Source: Glaciecola sp964621345 (GTDB taxonomy: Bacteria > Pseudomonadota > Gammaproteobacteria > Enterobacterales > Alteromonadaceae). From it: a DNA stretch of 24,643 nt. The stretch is from assembly GCA_964621345.1 (NCBI GenBank), contig CAZUON010000054.1, forward strand, positions 1 through 24,643. Reading direction: 5' to 3'. The notes beneath the pieces were generated by a model. That model saw nothing but the letters and a program-made list of their open reading frames with translations. It did not search any database and was not told where the DNA came from. Below are positions 1 to 7,169 of the stretch, one piece after another. Position numbers and translations under genes: made by a program. The first letter of the stretch is position 1, and the number at the start of each line of letters is the position of its first letter.

Positions 1-1
1 T

Positions 2-217
2 AGATATAGAGAATATCTATTTCGCCGGCTTCCCATCCATAAAAAAGGGCGCAAAGTATATGCTTTTAAGGTAGTCATAGCAAGTCTTTTATACGGCTTA
101 CGGGGCGTTTATCGCTTTTTTTTTACCAAGCTCCGGTGGGACTGGCAACTTTGTGTTTATTCAATGTATTCGTTATTGACCTCAAAGCTTTCTGAGCCAA
201 GCTATAATAAACTGTAG
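2..217 (+). CDS. C-terminal fragment of an unrecognised protein (5' end outside window)
   Basis: Frame 2 is open from the first bases of the window to a TAG at 215-217, giving 71 codons with no stop. The translation reads like real protein: it is basic and aromatic, with RYREYLFRRLP near the start, LLYGLRGVYRFFF in the middle, and the end KLSEPSYNKL. The start lies upstream of the window, so the family cannot be set. The basic and aromatic character would suit a membrane-associated tail such as those on some family 2 glycosyltransferases, but that is a guess. A 71-codon open frame can arise by chance in a few percent of cases. The composition and the promoter-like sequence overlapping its end favour a real gene end. 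Confidence 0.55.
   Translation, partial: RYREYLFRRLPIHKKGRKVYAFKVVIASLLYGLRGVYRFFFTKLRWDWQLCVYSMYSLLTSKLSEPSYNKL
176..208 (+). promoter_or_regulatory. Candidate sigma-70 promoter for the PBP/porin/GGDEF/esterase cluster
   Basis: A perfect -10 hexamer TATAAT lies at 203-208, and TTGACC at 176-181 could serve as the -35 box. The spacer is 21 bases, longer than the preferred 16-18, so the -35 assignment is weak. A second -10-like TATACT is at 221-226. The site overlaps the end of the upstream reading frame, 75 bases before the first gene of the cluster. Confidence 0.35.
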
Positions 218-282
218 TTTTATACTAATATGTCGATAGGGTGGGCATACAAAACTAGCGTTTTTCTGCAACTTTGGAGCAC

Positions 283-771
283 ATGCACTTACTTAAGCAC
301 AATAATGTAGAGAGAATTCGTCGATTCCTGACGAACGCTTTGTGCTTGCTTGTATTTTTTGCATGCTTAACTCTTGGTAACAAAGCGTTTTCAACAACAG
401 TGAATAATACCGGCGAAATATCAGTGGTGGTAAGTATTCACAATCCAATCAAAAGCCTTAGTAAAAAAGATGTCATCGACATCTACATGGGCCGATTTAA
501 CACCTTCCCTAATGGTTTGGACGCTGAGCCCATGGATCTTCCAGATGGTAGCGCTGAGAAAAAGGCCTTTTACGAACGTTTAGTAGGAAAGAACGAGCGA
601 AAAATTAAAGCCTATTGGTCTCGCTTGTTATTTTCTGGCCGAGCACAGCCGCCGATTTACGTCGAATCCGCACAAGAAATTAATAATCTTTTTGGTCTCG
701 ATGACAATTCCATTGCTTATGTATTTACCGAAAATGTTACGGAGGAAATGAAAGTTGTTTTCCAATTGTAG
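283..771 (+). CDS. Small periplasmic phosphate-binding-like (PstS-type) protein
   Basis: The product is about 162 residues with an N-terminal signal peptide: basic n-region RIRRF, hydrophobic stretch ALCLLVFFACLTLG, cleavage near KAFS. The mature part resembles one lobe of PstS-like periplasmic binding proteins: a strand containing VVVS, then NPIKSLSKKDVIDIYMGR, a helix with FYERLVGK, and an end with IAYVF. It is far shorter than a transport PstS (about 320 residues), and no ABC permease or ATPase genes follow, so sensing or scaffolding is more likely than uptake. ATG 283 is chosen over TTG 274; GGAG at 276-279 sits only 3 bases before it, which is tight. Its 3' end overlaps the porin gene by 17 bases, which suggests translational coupling. 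Confidence 0.75.
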   Translation: MHLLKHNNVERIRRFLTNALCLLVFFACLTLGNKAFSTTVNNTGEISVVVSIHNPIKSLSKKDVIDIYMGRFNTFPNGLDAEPMDLPDGSAEKKAFYERLVGKNERKIKAYWSRLLFSGRAQPPIYVESAQEINNLFGLDDNSIAYVFTENVTEEMKVVFQL

Positions 772-2035
772 TTTGTACCAGACATTATTCGTAACAAGTG
801 TATTGACGGTCTACTCCGCTGCTGCGAATGCTACCGAAGAATCCGCGGTTAATTTTAGTGGCTTTGTCAATTTAGGGGTGACTTATTCGGCTGACGATAA
901 TCTCGGTTTTCGCTCACAGCTCATAAACGAAGGGCGTGATGGATTATCAATTGCGCCAGATTCAGTTCTAGGCTTACAAACAAACATCGAGCTGCCTCGG
1001 GACTTTGACTTTGTTGCTCAGGTGGTATTGCAAGACCGTACCGACAACACCCTTTCTAATTTTATAGAGTTAGCTTTTTTACGTTATCAAATTAATCGTA
1101 ATTGGGCGGTGAAACTCGGCCGATTCAGCACCAATAGTTATTTATTCACTGATTTTAGATATGTCGGACAAGCGTCATATTGGGTAAGGCCGCCCATTGA
1201 AATGTACTCAACCGCAGGTTCACTTGGGAACATGGATGGCGCGCAAATTGCCTACACCTTAGGGACCGATTTTGGTTCTGTAAAATTCAGTAGTGCATAC
1301 GGACAAAGCGAGCTTAATAATGATGGAGACGATGGCGTTTTTGAAATTTCTTATCAAGATTTAGTGGTATTAAATATCGAGATGCAATCAGACGATTGGA
1401 TGTTGCAAGGTGCTTATTTAAGCGCAATTCTTGATGATTTTAACTTTGCACAAATTGATGCCGTTAGGTCAGCACCAAGCATCGCACCTGAGCCACTGGT
1501 GCCGATTTTCCAACAGGTTGCGGATGCTCTAATTCCTGATGGAGATCGTGTCAGTTATTATTCCGTTAGCGGGAAATATTATTTTGACAACATCGAATTA
1601 ACCGCGGAATATGGTGATTACGATAGTAATTGGGCATTTTCACCCGCTTCACAATTTGGCTACGTGTCGCTCGCATATAATTATTATGACTGGATGCCAT
1701 TTATTACTTTGGCGACTTACGAGCGAGATTCAGAGCCTGAAATAATAAATATCGCGTCCTTACAATCGCGCTTATCGCCAGATCTATTCGATTTTGTAAG
1801 GGAAGCGGTTCAACCAGCAAATGATGCTGCCGCCGGTGCCTCTGTTGACCAATCGTCATTTAGTGTTGGATTACGCTGGGACATAGGGAATAACTGGGCA
1901 TTTAAGTCACAATTTGACCATTTTCGTATCAGCAATCAAGGCAGTGGATTGTTTACTGTTGAAGGCGGTGGCGTGACAAATGATGGCGAAACTTCATACA
2001 ATGTGACAAGCTTAAGCCTCAGTACAACATTTTAG
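755..2035 (+). CDS. Porin-like outer-membrane beta-barrel protein
   Basis: The protein has 426 residues. It starts with a signal peptide (VTSVLTVYSAAANA, cleavage before TEES) and continues as alternating aromatic/polar strands such as VNFSGFVNLGVTYS, AVKLGRFST and SVGLRWDIG. It ends in LSLSTTF; a C-terminal phenylalanine is the usual recognition signal of the BAM machinery. Its length and strand pattern fit a 16-18-strand general or substrate-specific porin. The start is TTG 755, supported by a strong GGAGGA at 741-746 eight bases upstream; it overlaps the preceding gene by 17 bases. Lying between a periplasmic binding-like protein and a membrane diguanylate cyclase, it may admit or sense the same ligand. 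The substrate is not evident. Confidence 0.8.
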   Translation: MFSNCSLYQTLFVTSVLTVYSAAANATEESAVNFSGFVNLGVTYSADDNLGFRSQLINEGRDGLSIAPDSVLGLQTNIELPRDFDFVAQVVLQDRTDNTLSNFIELAFLRYQINRNWAVKLGRFSTNSYLFTDFRYVGQASYWVRPPIEMYSTAGSLGNMDGAQIAYTLGTDFGSVKFSSAYGQSELNNDGDDGVFEISYQDLVVLNIEMQSDDWMLQGAYLSAILDDFNFAQIDAVRSAPSIAPEPLVPIFQQVADALIPDGDRVSYYSVSGKYYFDNIELTAEYGDYDSNWAFSPASQFGYVSLAYNYYDWMPFITLATYERDSEPEIINIASLQSRLSPDLFDFVREAVQPANDAAAGASVDQSSFSVGLRWDIGNNWAFKSQFDHFRISNQGSGLFTVEGGGVTNDGETSYNVTSLSLSTTF

Positions 2036-2055
2036 GTTGCGGTTAGGAGAGATGG

Positions 2056-3627
2056 ATGTCGCTGTCTGTGAGAATATCTTTAATTATTGGGTTGATTGCT
2101 ATTGCGATCTCCTCTGCAGTGGCATTTTTGAATTTTCATATCCAACTTGATCATTCTACGCAGCAAAGTCAAAACCTAGTTAGTCAAATGGCTGAAAACG
2201 ACCAAGGTACTAGCTCCATTGCGGCCTACCTGCTCGATACCGAATTGGCAGAAGAAATTGTACAGGGTCTTGAAACAAACGACTTAATTGCCTTTGCCTC
2301 CATAAAAGCGCATAGCGAACAACTTGCTGTTGCCGGCCGCGCTATCCAGAACAAAAATGAAGTGATTGTCAGTTTACGTAACCCCTTCGATGAAGCAGAA
2401 CAAATTGGCCAGTTAACCATTTACCCCGACACTGACTTCATTCAAAAACAAGCGACATCGAATAGCATCCAAACCGCGTTAACGTTAATTGTATTAAGTA
2501 CCATTATCGCTTTAATTGTAGGTATTTATGTAAATATAAAACTTACCAGCCCCTTACGCTTGCTATCGGAAGCGTTTGAACGAGTCGATACTTCTAACCC
2601 CGAGCAGATGTCTCTACTCAATGTTGAATACACCAAACGCGACGAAATTGGGAAGTTGCTGCTAAAAACAAATAACTTAATTGGCGCACTACAAACTCGA
2701 TTCAGATCAGAAAAAATTCTCAGACAAACCAACGACGAGCTACAGAAACGCTTTCGGCTTTTATTCGAACAAGCAACCGCAGGGATTGCCCTTATCTCCG
2801 GAAAGGGAGACATCACAATAGCGAACCCAGCATTTAAGGCCTTGTTCGGAAAACAAGTATTACAAAAAGAGTTCGCCTCATTGTTTGACGAAAAATCAAA
2901 AGTCCTAGCTCAGCTCGATACTCTGAAAAACAGCGAAGGGTTATCTCAAATTGATATTGATTTTGTGAGTATTAAAGATGGGGATAAACGCTACCTTCAT
3001 TGCTTATTTTCGAGAATAAAAGATAGTAGAGAAGTCGCTCGCGAAGATTCAGACAATTTAATTGAAGTGATTGTTTACGACGTGACGAGTCGGCGCGAAC
3101 AAGAGCTTAAAACTCGATACGAAGCTGACCATGACTCATTAACCGGGCTCATGAACCGACGTGCAGGCCAAGCTAGGTTACAAATTCAACTAGACCAAGC
3201 GGTAAAGCACCAACAACTGTTTTCGTTAATGATGATTGACTTAGACCGCTTTAAACCAATTAACGATACCCATGGCCATGACGCTGGCGACATTGTGCTT
3301 AGAACCATCAGTGAGCGTATTAAAAAGCTTGTAGGTGAGTCAGAAGCATCTTTTGTTAGATGGGGTGGCGATGAGTTTTTATTGGGGGTCACCATGGATG
3401 CAAACGGCAGTATTACCGAATTTGCAGAACGTTTGATGCACAAAATACATCAAGAGATCGCGCTCAATCACGAGGTCAGTGTCGAAGTAGGCGCGAGTAT
3501 AGGCATCATCCGTACCCTATATAGCGAACCACAAAAGATTGAAGCCCTCATCAGCAAAGCCGACACACTGATGTATGCGATAAAAGAATCGGGTCGTAAT
3601 CAGTATCAAATTTCAACGGTATTTTAA
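2056..3627 (+). CDS. Membrane diguanylate cyclase: periplasmic sensor, HAMP, PAS, GGDEF
   Basis: The 523-residue protein has TM1 (about 8-28), a periplasmic domain (about 29-138), TM2 (about 139-160), HAMP (about 161-213), PAS (about 232-345) and a C-terminal GGDEF domain (about 350-523). The catalytic domain looks intact: DLDRFKPIND at 395-404, GHDAGD at 408-412, and WGGDEF with GGDEF at 437-441. It should make c-di-GMP from two GTP. The inhibitory I-site RxxD, expected five residues before GGDEF, is missing; the residues there are ESEA, so allosteric product inhibition of the usual kind is not predicted. ATG 2056 follows TAGGAGA by five bases. The gene lies 20 bases after the porin, so its periplasmic domain may read the binding-like protein or the porin state. 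Confidence 0.9.
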   Translation: MSLSVRISLIIGLIAIAISSAVAFLNFHIQLDHSTQQSQNLVSQMAENDQGTSSIAAYLLDTELAEEIVQGLETNDLIAFASIKAHSEQLAVAGRAIQNKNEVIVSLRNPFDEAEQIGQLTIYPDTDFIQKQATSNSIQTALTLIVLSTIIALIVGIYVNIKLTSPLRLLSEAFERVDTSNPEQMSLLNVEYTKRDEIGKLLLKTNNLIGALQTRFRSEKILRQTNDELQKRFRLLFEQATAGIALISGKGDITIANPAFKALFGKQVLQKEFASLFDEKSKVLAQLDTLKNSEGLSQIDIDFVSIKDGDKRYLHCLFSRIKDSREVAREDSDNLIEVIVYDVTSRREQELKTRYEADHDSLTGLMNRRAGQARLQIQLDQAVKHQQLFSLMMIDLDRFKPINDTHGHDAGDIVLRTISERIKKLVGESEASFVRWGGDEFLLGVTMDANGSITEFAERLMHKIHQEIALNHEVSVEVGASIGIIRTLYSEPQKIEALISKADTLMYAIKESGRNQYQISTVF

Positions 3628-3640
3628 TTAGGAGAAGGAT

Positions 3641-4450
3641 ATGATTCCGTGGATGAAAACAAGGGACTATATAACTTCTACGGCTGTTCTTGTTGTATTG
3701 ATGACTCTAATGCTCAGTCCCTTAACAAGTCTTGCGCAAGACCCAAACAACGAAAAAAATATAACGGAACAAACGCTAAGTATTATTCCTGTTGAACATA
3801 CCGCGACATGGGCAATTGAATGGTGGCTTCCTAGACATGAAGCGAAGTTGAACGAGATTAAACAACGTAACCATGATATTGATTTAGTATTTTTAGGCGA
3901 CTCAATTACTCATAACTGGGAATCGAAAGGCGCGCAATTTTGGTCAAAGTATTATAGCCACAGAAAGGCATTGAACTTAGGCTTTGGCGGCGATAGAACA
4001 GAACACGTTCTATGGCGATTACAAAATGGCGAGCTTGATGGGCTTAATCCCAAACTAGTAGTGTTGATGATTGGCACTAACAATACCGGGCACCGACAAG
4101 ACCCAGCTGAAGCTACCGCGCTTGGTATCGAAACAATATTAGCAGAACTCAAACAGCGCTTACCTCATTCGAAAATACTCTTACTCGCAATATTTCCAAG
4201 GGGTGCGCAACACGACGACCCTCTTCGACAACTCAACGACGAAATTAACGCGAAAATTCGCTATTTTGCAGACAATAAAAATATTTTTTGGTTAAACATG
4301 AATCATGTATTTCTTCAGGAAGATTTGAGTTTATCAACTGAAGTAATGGAAGATTTGTTGCATCCTGAGAGTCCTCAATACGAGATTTGGGCGCAAACCA
4401 TAGAGCCCTACATAGCCCGATTTGTTGATACACCTCGCTATACCCAATAG
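3641..4450 (+). CDS. Secreted SGNH/GDSL-family esterase or lipase
   Basis: The 269-residue protein starts with a signal peptide (hydrophobic TAVLVVLMTLMLSPLTSLAQ, cleavage near residue 32). All four SGNH blocks are present: GDSIT at 86-90 with nucleophile Ser88, GGD at 116-118 (oxyanion Gly), GTNN at 145-148 (Asn147), and DLLH at 238-241 with the Asp/His of the triad. The arrangement resembles the platelet-activating-factor acetylhydrolase beta/gamma type, which hydrolyses acetyl or short acyl esters on lipids or sugars. It starts 13 bases after the diguanylate cyclase stop, with AGGAGAAGG just upstream, and is the last gene before the terminator. A periplasmic deacylase acting on polysaccharide or lipid would fit the envelope theme, but the substrate is unknown. 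Confidence 0.85.
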   Translation: MIPWMKTRDYITSTAVLVVLMTLMLSPLTSLAQDPNNEKNITEQTLSIIPVEHTATWAIEWWLPRHEAKLNEIKQRNHDIDLVFLGDSITHNWESKGAQFWSKYYSHRKALNLGFGGDRTEHVLWRLQNGELDGLNPKLVVLMIGTNNTGHRQDPAEATALGIETILAELKQRLPHSKILLLAIFPRGAQHDDPLRQLNDEINAKIRYFADNKNIFWLNMNHVFLQEDLSLSTEVMEDLLHPESPQYEIWAQTIEPYIARFVDTPRYTQ

Positions 4451-4483
4451 TCTTTAGCGCTATACATCACCGATAGTAGATAC

Positions 4484-4510
4484 AAAAAAACCAGCCGTGG
4501 CTGGTTTTTA
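4484..4510. terminator. Bidirectional Rho-independent terminator
   Basis: The hairpin CCAGC / GCTGG (4491-4495 with 4500-4504, loop CGTG) is flanked by A7 on the left and T5 on the right. It can therefore act for the + strand esterase gene and for nusG, which is transcribed towards it on the - strand. Confidence 0.85.
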
Positions 4511-4535
4511 AATCATACAGAAAATGGTCGAAAGA

Positions 4536-5072
4536 CTAGCCTTTTTCGACTTGACCAAATTCTAATTCTACTGGCGTAGAACGGCCAAAAATAAGCACCG
4601 ATACCTTCAGGCGACTCTTTTCGTAATCAACTTCTTCCACTACGCCGTTAAAGTCAGCAAACGGGCCATCGGTAACACGTACCACTTCACCTGGTTCAAA
4701 TAAGGTCTTAGGCTTGGGCTTGTCAACCGATTCTTCTAGACGGTTTAAGATAGCGTCGGCTTCACGTTGAGTGATAGGCATCGGTCTGTCAGAGGTACCA
4801 CCAATAAATCCTAGTACGCGTGGAATGCTTTTCACCAAATGCCACGAATCTTCGTTCATTTCCATCTCAACAAGAACGTATCCTGGAAAAAATTTACGCT
4901 CAGATTTGCGCTTTTGGCCTGCACGCATTTCTACGACTTCTTCGGTAGGAACTAAGATCTCACCAAAGAAATCTTCCATTTGATGCATCTTAATATATTC
5001 TTCAAGTGTCTTTTTTACGCGACCTTCATACTGTGAAAACGCTTGTACGACATACCATTTTTTGTCTGACAT
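4536..5072 (-). CDS. nusG: Transcription termination/antitermination factor NusG
   Basis: The 178-residue protein is of normal length. The N-terminal NGN domain shows WYVVQAFSQYEGRVKKTLEE and FPGYVLVEMEMN, and the C-terminal KOW domain shows EPGEVVRVTDGPFADFNGVV. NusG binds the RNA polymerase clamp, reduces pausing, and links polymerase to Rho or to the ribosome through NusE. ATG is at 5070-5072, three bases after the secE stop, and its ribosome binding site GGAGG lies inside the last glycine codons of secE, so the two are coupled. The next element is a terminator and then a convergent gene; rplK, the usual neighbour in gammaproteobacteria, is absent. Confidence 0.97.
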   Translation of the reverse strand: MSDKKWYVVQAFSQYEGRVKKTLEEYIKMHQMEDFFGEILVPTEEVVEMRAGQKRKSERKFFPGYVLVEMEMNEDSWHLVKSIPRVLGFIGGTSDRPMPITQREADAILNRLEESVDKPKPKTLFEPGEVVRVTDGPFADFNGVVEEVDYEKSRLKVSVLIFGRSTPVELEFGQVEKG

Positions 5073-5075
5073 GAA

Positions 5076-5453
5076 TTAACCTCCGATACCAGTGACTAAC
5101 GCAATGCCCCATACAAGCACCATGTCGATTAAATAAAGCAATACACCTACAACCGCAGTTGCAAATAAAATAATCAAAGTCATACGCACAACTTCTTGAC
5201 GCGTTGGCCATACAACCTTACGTACTTCGATTCGTGCATCTTTTGCAAAGCCCAAAAAGCTTTGGCCTTTTTGCGTAGTTGCGGCAATCCCAAGTGCAAT
5301 AGCAACAACCGCTACAGCGACTAACGCTCTGTAGAGTACAGATACTTCATCAAAGGTTTCGTAACCATACACCAGTCCACCTAATAGTCCTGCGACCAGT
5401 ATCCATTTAACCATGTCTAATGGATTTGATGTATTTTCTAGCTTTTCACTCAT
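5076..5453 (-). CDS. secE: Protein translocase subunit SecE
   Basis: The 125-residue protein is of the long, three-segment type seen in enterobacteria and relatives. Two hydrophobic segments (about 14-32 and 40-58) are followed by the conserved cytoplasmic amphipathic region with EVRKVVWPTRQE (about 78-89) and the essential last membrane segment (about 93-120). SecE clamps SecY in the SecYEG channel. It lies between tRNA-Trp and nusG on the same strand. The ATG at 5451-5453 has only a weak AGG upstream. Confidence 0.96.
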   Translation of the reverse strand: MSEKLENTSNPLDMVKWILVAGLLGGLVYGYETFDEVSVLYRALVAVAVVAIALGIAATTQKGQSFLGFAKDARIEVRKVVWPTRQEVVRMTLIILFATAVVGVLLYLIDMVLVWGIALVTGIGG

Positions 5454-5522
5454 TCGTGTTACCTTTCGGGCGCACCACAGGGTTTATCTGCAGCGACGAC
5501 AATCTGTTTCGTTAAATCAGAG

Positions 5523-5599
5523 TGGCAGGGGTGGAGGGACTCGAACCCCCAACCATCGGTTTTGGAGACCGCTGTTCTACCAATTCGAACTACACCCCT
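5523..5599 (-). tRNA. tRNA-Trp (anticodon CCA)
   Basis: Read on the - strand, the acceptor stem AGGGGTG pairs with CACCCCT, followed by discriminator G and an encoded CCA end. The anticodon loop is CTCCAAA (5561-5567) with anticodon CCA, and the T-loop is TTCGAGT. The D-loop is one base longer than in the E. coli tRNA, which makes the gene 77 bases including CCA. The top pair of the anticodon stem is a G-A mismatch. Its place just upstream of secE is the usual gammaproteobacterial position of tRNA-Trp. Confidence 0.95.
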
Positions 5600-5687
5600 A
5601 AACTCTGATCACTTTTCAATAGTTACACTACCCTTGTGAAGTTGTAAGTCTTGTGGGAATCTTCAGCGTCATAAGGGAGGGACGCGT

Positions 5688-5715
5688 ATTATACTTACCC
5701 CGCCAAATGATACAA
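5688..5715 (-). promoter_or_regulatory. Sigma-70 promoter of tRNA-Trp/secE/nusG with GC-rich discriminator
   Basis: On the - strand a perfect -10 TATAAT (5688-5693) and a -35 TTGTAT (5710-5715) are separated by 16 bases. The bases after the -10 are ACGCGTC. A GC-rich discriminator of this kind is typical of stable-RNA promoters under ppGpp/DksA stringent control. The rest of 5600-5868 holds the opposite promoter region for the nitroreductase-fold gene. Confidence 0.75.
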
Positions 5716-5824
5716 GCGAAAACCGTTATAAAATAAAGAAAGCTCAGTTCAACTGCAGAGCGCTCCCTCGTTTATCAGTTAAAAATTAACACCGGAGTAA
5801 ACACGCTGGCATAAATAAAGCGCA

Positions 5825-5833
5825 TGATATACT
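5825..5833 (+). promoter_or_regulatory. Candidate extended -10 promoter for the deiodinase-like gene
   Basis: TGATATACT at 5825-5833 is an extended -10 element, with a poor -35 candidate TGGCAT at 5807-5812 (15-base spacer). It lies 35 bases before the ATG. The call rests on sequence alone. Confidence 0.3.
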
Positions 5834-5868
5834 TTAACGCTTTATGTTTATCTCGTTGAGGAATACGC

Positions 5869-6546
5869 ATGCAAGACCATGAGCATCAAGCTTTATCTGA
5901 TTTTATTGAGTATCCGTTGGCGCAAATGGAGAAAAATGCTGCTGAGTTTTATCAGGAAATAAAGCGACGCCACAGCATTCGTAGTTTTAGCGACCGTCCC
6001 GTGCCGCAGAGCATTATCGAGCATTGCATTAAGGCAGCTGGTACAGCGCCGAGCGGAGCAAATCATCAGCCTTGGCATTTTGTTGCAATTCAATCTAGCG
6101 ATGTTAAGCGCCAAATTCGAGAGCAAGCCGAAGCACACGAACAAAAGTTTTATCACGGTAAACAAACCTCAGAAGAATGGCTTGACGCACTCAAGCCACT
6201 TGGTACCGACGCACAAAAACCCTACTTAGAGATTGCCCCTTGGCTCATCGCTATTTTTAGCCAAAAGAAGGGTGGTATAGATGAGAGTAAAAAACAGCAA
6301 AACTATTACATTCATGAGTCGGTCGGAATTGCTACTGGCTTTTTAATTGCAGCGCTGAATAAAGCGGGCCTTGCCACCCTCACGCATACACCAAAACCTA
6401 TGAGTTTTTTATCTAAAATCTGCCAACGTCCCGACGACGAAAGACCCTATATGCTTTTAATCACAGGCTTTCCTAGTGAAGATGCCACCGTACCTAAACA
6501 CGCACTCAAAAAGAAAAATCTTGAGCAAATATGCACAATTTTATAA
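5869..6546 (+). CDS. Nitroreductase-superfamily flavoprotein, iodotyrosine deiodinase (IYD) type
   Basis: The 225-residue protein has FMN-binding motifs of the nitroreductase fold: RHSIRSF (34-40) and TAPSGANHQPW (59-69). Several features match iodotyrosine deiodinase rather than generic nitroreductases: EEWLDALKPLGTDAQKPYL, HTPKPMSFL, and FPSEDATVP near the C-terminus. Residues Glu91, Tyr95 and Lys117 align with the Glu-Tyr-Lys triad by which human IYD (E157, Y161, K182) holds the amino-acid part of halotyrosine. Reductive dehalogenation of iodo-, bromo- or chlorotyrosine is therefore likely and would make sense in a marine cell, although bacterial homologues may have other substrates. No membrane anchor is seen. 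ATG 5869 follows GAGGA (5858-5862) by six bases. Confidence 0.82.
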   Translation: MQDHEHQALSDFIEYPLAQMEKNAAEFYQEIKRRHSIRSFSDRPVPQSIIEHCIKAAGTAPSGANHQPWHFVAIQSSDVKRQIREQAEAHEQKFYHGKQTSEEWLDALKPLGTDAQKPYLEIAPWLIAIFSQKKGGIDESKKQQNYYIHESVGIATGFLIAALNKAGLATLTHTPKPMSFLSKICQRPDDERPYMLLITGFPSEDATVPKHALKKKNLEQICTIL

Positions 6547-6571
6547 CACGCTGTGCGGGATATCACGTGAA

Positions 6572-7168
6572 TTAAAAGCCACTAGCATAGACTGGCGCTG
6601 CGCCAAGTATCTCGCCGTCTTGCATCATGATTATGGCGGGATAATACGAGACGTAATTGCCTTGTGTTGTTCTATCAGACACCCACACTAGATGATTCTT
6701 ATTTTTCAACTGACCTTTGTACTGAATTTGAATGTTGCTTTGCTCATCTGAAAAGGTCAGCATCGAGCGTTCTAACCATAGGTTGAAACCTGCCATCGAC
6801 AAACTTACATCTTGCGACACACTTGGCCCGAGGGAAGTTGGAATCGCCCTAACTTTAAGGCCATGAAAAATCGCTCTCATTGTAACCTCAGGTGTAAGGT
6901 CTGGAGTAACGCCAATTGCCAAGGAGCACGGCAAATATTCAGCAGAGGCTAGCTGATTACTCACATTCTCTTGCAAGCGAAACACATTGCGCATCTGTTC
7001 ATAGTCATGGCAACTATTCACTTGTACCCCACTCTCAAGAACAATAGGAGTCAGCGTTGATTGATACTCTGGCTCACTTGCACAAGCGAATAAGAGCAGT
7101 GCAGCGAACACTAATAAGCCGCGGCGATATAGCTTGGGTAAGTTCCTGAATAATAGGGGCACTAACAC
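6572..7168 (-). CDS. Lipoprotein of unknown function, possible immunity protein of the adjacent muramidase
   Basis: With GTG 7166-7168 as start the product has 198 residues. The signal peptide has a basic n-region (RNLPKLYRR), the hydrophobic stretch GLLVFAALLLFA and a lipobox ending at Cys29 (LFAC). The mature part has two cysteines (NSCHDY and LPCSL) that could form a disulfide. I do not recognise the family. The GTG is preferred because AAGGA lies seven bases upstream, and the codon begins one base after the muramidase stop; an in-frame ATG at 7184-7186 would overlap that gene but has no clear ribosome binding site. Immediate coupling to a cell-wall hydrolase suggests a periplasmic inhibitor or partner. 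Confidence 0.72.
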   Translation of the reverse strand: MLVPLLFRNLPKLYRRGLLVFAALLLFACASEPEYQSTLTPIVLESGVQVNSCHDYEQMRNVFRLQENVSNQLASAEYLPCSLAIGVTPDLTPEVTMRAIFHGLKVRAIPTSLGPSVSQDVSLSMAGFNLWLERSMLTFSDEQSNIQIQYKGQLKNKNHLVWVSDRTTQGNYVSYYPAIIMMQDGEILGAAPVYASGF

Positions 7169-7169
7169 T

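Noticed and set aside
5413..5601. 62-codon + strand frame over the secE start and tRNA-Trp
   Set aside because: It is antisense to secE and the tRNA, has no ribosome binding site, and its translation across the tRNA is a known artefact type.
6476..6691. 71-codon + strand frame
   Set aside because: It overlaps the end of the deiodinase-like gene in another frame and runs antisense into the lipoprotein; no recognisable domain.
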